From contig NC_064238.1 of NCBI RefSeq assembly GCF_023101765.2, positions 1,734,001 to 1,798,000 of the forward strand: DNA of 64,000 nt. The letters run 5' to 3'. The notes beneath the pieces were generated by a model, which saw only the letters and a list, made by a program, of their open reading frames with translations, was not told the origin of the DNA and made no database searches. Source of the DNA: Spodoptera frugiperda (taxonomy: Eukaryota; Arthropoda; Insecta; Lepidoptera; Noctuidae). Position numbers and translations under genes: made by a program. Shown here in pieces: positions 57,735-64,000 of the stretch (position 1 is its first letter; each line of letters opens with the position of its first letter).

Positions 57735-59685
57735 TAACGAACCGTTTTTGTGATGCAAAAAAATTAAGATAATTTTCATTAAAAGACCGACTTCAACTTC
57801 TTTCTTTCTCAGTTGACTAAAAATATTATAATAATAAATCTTATCAACAAATAACTAAAGCTGTATTTAATCCTGTCGTTTCACGAGAACAGCATTGAAA
57901 GTTACACGAATGAAGTCTCAGGGAAGAACTAATATTTATTATCCAAGTTTATAATGTAGAGATGATGTAGGAGTTATGCTGTAAGTAGTTATTTCCTGAA
58001 GTTATTAGGTATTTAACTTTTACTTCTAAGAATCAAATAGATAACAGCAGCAGAGCAGATAGCAAAAGTGTTTTTCCAAGTTTTCCACTTACTTTTAATA
58101 TTCTAAATCATATTAACAAGATGTATGGAAATGTGTAGCATAATTATAATATCTATCTATTGTTTTAAAAGCTATCATATAATCGCAGTCGTCGTCAGTT
58201 TGAGTCTGCCTTTGATGAAAAGGGAATGATTATTCCACTTACCTGCTTTTCTGGTCTAAACTAGCTTTTTGTTCAAAATACATTTTAACTAATTTAGTAT
58301 GTTTCACGTATGATTTTATGTATGACACAATTTTACAAACAAATACTGTTGCATTTATGGGAAAGTAGTACAAAATGATCCTTCGAGTAAAAAACTATTA
58401 TTTCCATTCAAGCCACCTAGCTAGTAAATATCAGAACTTGTCACATATGCGGTGTCATAGCTGGTTTCCTATACAGGGATTTTGCGCCACTTTCCCCTAA
58501 TACACCTAAAAACTAACATAACCTAACCAATTAGCACACACCCTAACCTACCTAACGTCTGCATAAAATCATTACCAATGAACACACAACCCGAACATTC
58601 AATCCCGTTTAATTTAGGTCAATAGCCATCTGCACGCTTCAAAGTTCAGCCGTTCCATGTTCCCTAGATCTGTGGCGCAGGTGAGTGCGTAAGCTCCGCT
58701 CACGTACTACTGACTACCTTTGAATCACAAGTGCGCAAAGTATAGCACTTACATATGAAATATTTTTCATTCATAAACTACTTTGTTATCGGATATGGAA
58801 AAGATGTGATACGAGATACGTAAAGGGGATTGTCGGAACTTCGTGTTGGAATTAGATTTCGGCATGTGGGAGGAATATTCGCACCTTTTGTGTGTGTTTT
58901 TGTTTGATACACCTGCTTGTGTTACTTGGCTTTTTCGCTTGTTCGGCTGTTTTCCTTTGTGAGTTCCGTTTTAGGAATTTTATTAAGCTCACTGCATATC
59001 AAACTATCACACAGCTGTATATTTTTGGAAATAAACTTAATAAACTTCACTTTTTTATTGTGTAATTTCTCAATTCTTAAATACCAGAAGTCACAAAATA
59101 AATGTCGTCGTGGGCAAATATTAGAACAAAATCTTCTGTTTTCTTTAAACAATCATCGCAATAATTTTATTAATATCCTCGAAATAATGATTGGAACATA
59201 AGAAAATATCCTCGAAAAATAAAGAACAACTACTTAACCCAGTATTCAATGAAATCTGTTAAAATATCATAAAACAATGAAACGAAACTGCATTATTATG
59301 CTGACATAGATTGAATCAGAGTTCGGAACATCCAAACGATTTATGAACCCAATGTATTTTAGTTGATCCCCGTACATCACGCACAAATGATTCATTGTTA
59401 TGCCCCAAAGCATTGGTTGTTGGCTGATGAAATACGTCCATTACTGCATTTGTAATTAGAAAATTCATTCGTCTATTAAGTAAACCTGCTGGGGATATTG
59501 CATAATTTCCAATGTAGAGGTTCGGCCAATGTTTGATCAAATAAGTTGTTTAATTGAATAATGTTGGGGGATGGAAAATCACCAACTGTGGAACTATTTC
59601 CTTTGTTGTAACTAATTTAATATTTAGGCTTATTATAGTTTCCATTTCCCCTATTATATTGTTAATGGTGCTCTTCTACCAAAGA
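57735..59685. other. Holds one candidate exon, otherwise no gene seen
   Basis: The candidate ATG exon at 58243-58283 (-) is listed separately. On the plus strand gtggcgcag|gtgagtgcg at 58679 is a perfect donor in a GC-richer block (58600-58740), preceded by a short frame MFPRSVAQ. Confidence 0.35.
58243..58283 (-). CDS. Candidate first coding exon, MYFEQKASLDQKS
   Basis: ATG at 58283 in a strong context (gttaaaATGT), 13 codons, then AGCAG|GTAAGTGG, a consensus donor in phase 2. A possible acceptor, tactaaattag|TTAAA, sits just before the ATG. The frame is also open upstream for over ten codons, so it could be internal. It would be the first coding exon of the gene driven from 61.9 kb. Product unknown. 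Confidence 0.3.
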
Positions 59686-59689
59686 TGTG

Positions 59690-59900
59690 CCATGCTTCAC
59701 GGTGCTGTGAATGCGTTTGGCTTCCACCAATCGTATTCATTGGTACACATAGCTTAGCACTTTTGGAAACGAACTCAGCTAAGCTATGTTTTTTATATGG
59801 AAAGATGCGTGCTATGGATGCGTGCTATAGATATGTGCTATGGATGGCTTCCCTATTATTGATACATCGCATATTCGAGGTACGCATCTCCTTAGTAATG
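59690..59900 (+). repeat. Interspersed repeat with internal short tandem units
   Basis: cgaactcagctaagctatgt is followed by three near-copies of gatgcgtgctatggat and by ggcttccctattattgatac and atcgcatattcgagg. Overlapping frames on both strands are not called as genes. Confidence 0.5.
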
Positions 59901-59934
59901 TAGTAATAAATATGTCATCCGTACTTTTTGACTC

Positions 59935-62480
59935 GTCTGTCTAGTCTAAACGCCATAGATATTTTTGAATTCTTGGAGCGAACAAAATACTATAGCGCAT
60001 TATTTGTGGCGAATATAAACTTATGAATCACCAATTTTTTTTTATTATACTCTTATTATAACTAAATTCTCATACAAGATAGATTTCGATCGATACTCTA
60101 TAAAGCATACTATCAGTTATATGCGAAACTAGCGCAGTAGATGTCTACGGCAGATAATCTCTCAGACTCTGCTAACGAGCAGATTACTGTGCTCTAGTTT
60201 TAGAATAATCTACCCTATATATCCTCTATATAATGTCCAAATTTGCTTGCTTATATAATCGCCATTTGAGTATTATAACGCTGTTTTTAGGTGCTGAACT
60301 AGTAGAATGATTTATTTCTGGAACTGCTGAAGACATAGAGCTGCTAATTAAGATTCTAAGATGCAGTATTTTATTTCAATTTGTACATAAATATACCTCT
60401 CATACGCCAAAACGCCCACAATTGTCCATAACCAGGCTGAGGATATCCGGATTATAAGTCTTCAAGAAAAACAGATTCCAATTGTCTACCAATTTATACG
60501 ACAGTAACTGTACTCATACTAAAACGTCTATAACTAACAAAATCTTCATAAATCTAAACTACGCAAACTTAACCAGCTCAAATATCAAAACAAATACCCA
60601 CCAAAACAGTAAAACACGAAAAATACTGGTATATTGTCAGTACAATATAAGTTTAGTTGCTATTTAATTCAGTGGAACATAAAAGACTATCTGTTTACCC
60701 TCGCGTTGACTGCACGATCAATCATTCAAGCCGAAATTACTTCTAGGCGTCAAACAGGACTCAAGCAGCCATTTTGACTCCACATAAGCTATAGCCGAAA
60801 TAGGTAACGAAGTCGATTTATACCTACGGCTTCGGTCAGAGGTGGCGTGCTCCATAATTTAGTCGGATAATTCGTTCGGAGAGGCGAACGTATCTATTAT
60901 TCAATGAGAAGTCCGAAACTCGCGGGAATGGTCTAATGCATCCGAAAATGTTTTCTATTCCTGACCCGGTTACCATTTGATGGATCGCTCATACGAATTT
61001 TGTTATGATTTAATTTTGTATGAAAAATCACGCATTGTATCGTTGTTTGTGAGTGTTGATAGATTGATGTGACGTTTGTATTCTGCTGAGACAAGCTTTT
61101 GAAATTATGAGCAAAATTTTTCTTAGAAATTAGATTAGTAAAGAATGAAATGTTAAATGTCACCATTAGTTCCCTGAAAGAACAAAATAAATACTTTTTT
61201 TTTTATTCATTTTTCAACAGATCCTCTATTATGACTTTGTCGAAAGGGTTATTACCCGACTACAAAATAATTGTGCGTATAAAAAATTTGTACTTTAACT
61301 ACTCATTATAAGGAAAAATGTAGATCTCCCTCTCTCCTCCGACCAATTTGTAACTTACCATTGTCAACACTATGACACCTCACCAAATAATGAACCCTTC
61401 CTCTCATTACATAGCACTAAAACCCTTTTCTTTGACGAAAATCTTCGCATTGAGATCACCAGCACCGCATCAAATTATCCCCATTTTATTTGACTTTGTC
61501 ATCTCACCCCATTTTCGGAGGGATGAAAAAATAAAAATTCCTTGGAAAAAATTCAGAAAAAGCGAGTACTTACCGGGGTATTCTAAACCCCTTTAAGTTC
61601 AAATTTCCCAAAGACAAAGGTATTAATGATAATGAGGTTGGGTTCTGAGCTGGTAAAATATTAAAGAGGCAACGACTTTGTCTTGCTTGATGATTATTAT
61701 GTAAAAAAAGTAGGGAAAGATTTTTTTACAAGACTTTTATTTAGTAAAAAAATTCAATTACTTTAAAATTAATGTCTTCATATATTTGGGGGACTTAATC
61801 TCTGCTTCATACAAATACAATTTACAAAATGAATTAATTGCACTTACCTGTTTTTTTATATGAATCCGTACACGTATCTTTACTGCAGCTCCAAAGCAGA
61901 TCAACGCTAATTTATAGACTCTATCTGGTGTTGAGTTTTACTCGTATATCAATAATTCATTCACTATAAAAATGATTAAAAATATATCAAAGACACATTT
62001 AATTTTTGATTAAGACTCGAATTGAAGTCTAAATTTATTCTAAAACAGATTGATATACTCGTATATTATGTATATTATACATACCTATCTACGAAGGAAC
62101 ACAAATACATAGTATCTCATTTAACTTATGTATGTATTTGGGCCAATAACTTATTAGTTCCGTCAAGGTAAACCCAAAAGGATTAAAAGGGACCATGTGA
62201 GGTTTAAGCTTCAATAAATAATATTGTATAACTGAGATCGTCATTAACACGGTATCACTTTAGGATGTAGATGGAGACTCTAATGACTATCTATTAGATA
62301 TAGGGGTCATAGTCGCATGTACCGTAGTATATTCTTTACATACACCTGTATTCTTCTTAGGCGTGTGTTGGACTGTAGAGTAGGCGTATAAGGGTATTAG
62401 GCTATTCAGAAACAATAATTCTTGAATTTTTTGAAATCAAAGCTCTTTGTTTGTGTTTGTGTTAGGAGATTTTTTAATAT
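59935..62480. other. Possible promoter region, otherwise no gene seen
   Basis: 60690-60960 is GC-richer, unique and stop-rich. A 74-codon plus frame at 61372-61596 has no motif. The candidate promoter at 61848-61916 (-) is listed separately. Confidence 0.35.
61848..61916 (-). promoter_or_regulatory. Candidate core promoter with 37-nt leader exon
   Basis: On the minus strand TATAAAT (61916-61910) lies 32 nt upstream of an initiator-like gCAGTaa with its A at 61884. The sequence then runs 37 nt with no ATG to a perfect donor, AACAG|GTAAGTG, at 61848/61847. TATA, initiator and donor at these spacings form the layout of a promoter with a short noncoding first exon. It would serve a minus-strand gene to the left. 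No transcript evidence is available here. Confidence 0.4.
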
Positions 62481-62484
62481 TTAT

Positions 62485-62570
62485 TGGAACGGCATTTAGG
62501 TACCAACTCATCTGGTAGTAAGCTTCGATAGAGCGCATTACCTATAAGCAACCTATTCACTTGGGATAGA
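62485..62570 (+). repeat. Family K repeat, diverged
   Basis: ggtaccaactcatctggtag, taagcttcgatagagcgcat, cctataagcaacctattcac, ttgggatagaaga; same order of blocks as the copy at 38974. Confidence 0.5.
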
Positions 62571-62574
62571 AGAT

Positions 62575-64000
62575 TATTAGGCTGTACTCTAAAAATGATG
62601 GAAAAATAAAACCAAAAGAATACACAACGATCCTTTTTATTTTAGGAAATTTCACAATAAAAGTCTTGATTGGATCTTATCCATAAACGGCAATATGCAC
62701 AGCAAATATTATAACTAGACCTTAACCTAATTGAACAGAACGAACTTATTATATTAAATCCATACAAATATTTACAAGTACCCTTATTCATGAACGCATT
62801 TTTATTGAAGCTTTAACTTAACCTATTGAGTACTTTGCGCGGTAACTATTTAACAATTTTATTTTAAAAAACCATTGCAATGTGCTTCTTAAGGTTGTCG
62901 ACGAACAGATAGAAATTGAAGCCAAAAAAATAAGTTAACGAATAAGGGCTTATCGTTTTCTTTTTACAATATTGTCCAAAATTCATACCGAACAGTGGCT
63001 GAAATTGAAAATTAAGAATCAACTAAATTCAATACCCTGTTTACGAAAGGACATTCTTATCCCTTCTAGAAACACGAAGTAAGCATAAGATGAAACATAT
63101 TTTTTTTAAATGACACTCATTTTTACATCGGTATAATTTTCCTATGAATTTTGGGTATTCGATTTATTTTTATTTGATACTGAAATTCATTTTAATGTAA
63201 AATGTTGCAAGTGATCGTAGCACACAAAAAATAAAAATAAAATGTACACGGATAATCGGATTAAATGTATTATTTTTTATTCTGCTCTTTTCGTTGTATA
63301 ATAAAATGTACTGTAGTAAATAAAAATGAAAAATATACTGCGATTTTATTATTTCATAATGGATCTTTATACTAACGAATTGAGTGTCGTGATTTCAATA
63401 TTTTAGACATTAACGATTCATTTTCCACTTTGTACAGATTATACGTATATCGTCTTTGGAAATATTTCATCTAAATAAATATAGCGTTTGGAATAAAATT
63501 ATTATAATGATTATCATATTGATTAATAAAAAATAATGTAAATAACATCGTGTGTTAATATTTATATTCGTTTATGAATGACTGTTTTAGTAGAAGCAAA
63601 TGACAACAATTCAAAATAATATTATTTTCTAAAAACATCCATAATTCATTAAAAATTGCCTAATTTTTGGGTCTAAATACAGTGAATAAATTGTCATTTC
63701 CTTCTATAAGCTGTTAATAATTTTATTTCATAATGATGAGATTAATTATTATGTAACTTATTATAATGATTATGCTATATAATAAAAATATTGCGGCATG
63801 CTTATTAATTATTATTTGCAAATAACCTGTAACTAAAAATATCTATACAGTACCACGACGCAAGTACAGAGACTTGCCTCATGATGCAGACTTAGCAATA
63901 CATTCCACATTAACCACTCACGATTTTTCAAAATGTCCTTCCTTAGGCCCATGACCATACATCTATCTACCAACTCTGTACATATTCTTTCAAAGAAACT
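62575..64000. other. Very AT-rich tail, no gene seen
   Basis: Long A/T runs and stops in every frame, especially 63100-63830. Confidence 0.5.

Noticed and set aside
61372..61596. 74-codon plus frame
   Set aside because: There is no motif or splice context, and it lies beside the minus-strand candidate promoter.
1..64000. CRISPR array, rRNA, operon or prophage
   Set aside because: No regularly spaced repeats with unique spacers, no rRNA-like sequence and no prokaryotic gene layout were seen; the window is eukaryotic.

Overview
The window looks like AT-rich nuclear DNA of a moth, most likely a noctuid-type lepidopteran. This rests on intron-containing genes with GT-AG splice sites, no bacterial-style operons, and many copies of short tRNA-derived SINEs and inverted-repeat MITEs of the kind that fill moth introns and intergenic DNA. 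The species assignment is inference. Almost every long open frame here is a chance frame or lies in a repeat, so the annotation below was made by reading splice sites and reading phase directly.

The one confident gene is on the minus strand between 10157 and 5352. It can be read as ten coding exons with matching phases at every junction, giving a 519-residue protein. This is a major facilitator superfamily transporter of the insect SV2-like (synaptic vesicle glycoprotein 2-like) group. A poly(A) signal lies just past its stop codon. Its introns hold a hAT-type MITE, a tRNA-derived SINE and a third repeat (family A). The family A copy runs right up to the acceptor of exon 7 and appears to supply that acceptor.

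From 10 to 64 kb there is no complete gene I can prove. Several short minus-strand stretches look like exons of a second, widely spaced gene: a TATA/initiator core promoter with a 37-nt leader exon ending in a perfect donor (61.9 kb), an ATG exon (58.3 kb), a cysteine-bearing exon (54.7 kb), an arginine-rich exon (43.4 kb) and a hydrophobic exon (29.7 kb). The last three share compatible phases. I do not recognise the product.

The rest is repeats. Family A, family B (tRNA-derived SINE), family C (SINE), family D (tRNA-derived SINE) and family J (tRNA-derived SINE) each occur more than once. MITE families E and F have terminal inverted repeats. There is a TA-flanked inverted-repeat element at 50.6-51.0 kb, a 5'-truncated and frameshifted mariner-like transposase at 26.6-27.2 kb, and a composite foldback-like structure at 13.6-14.9 kb with a GCATGC minisatellite and a very GC-rich core. 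Two local tandem duplications occur, at 0.7-1.3 kb and 27.3-27.7 kb. The repeat letters (A, B, C...) are labels used only in this annotation.
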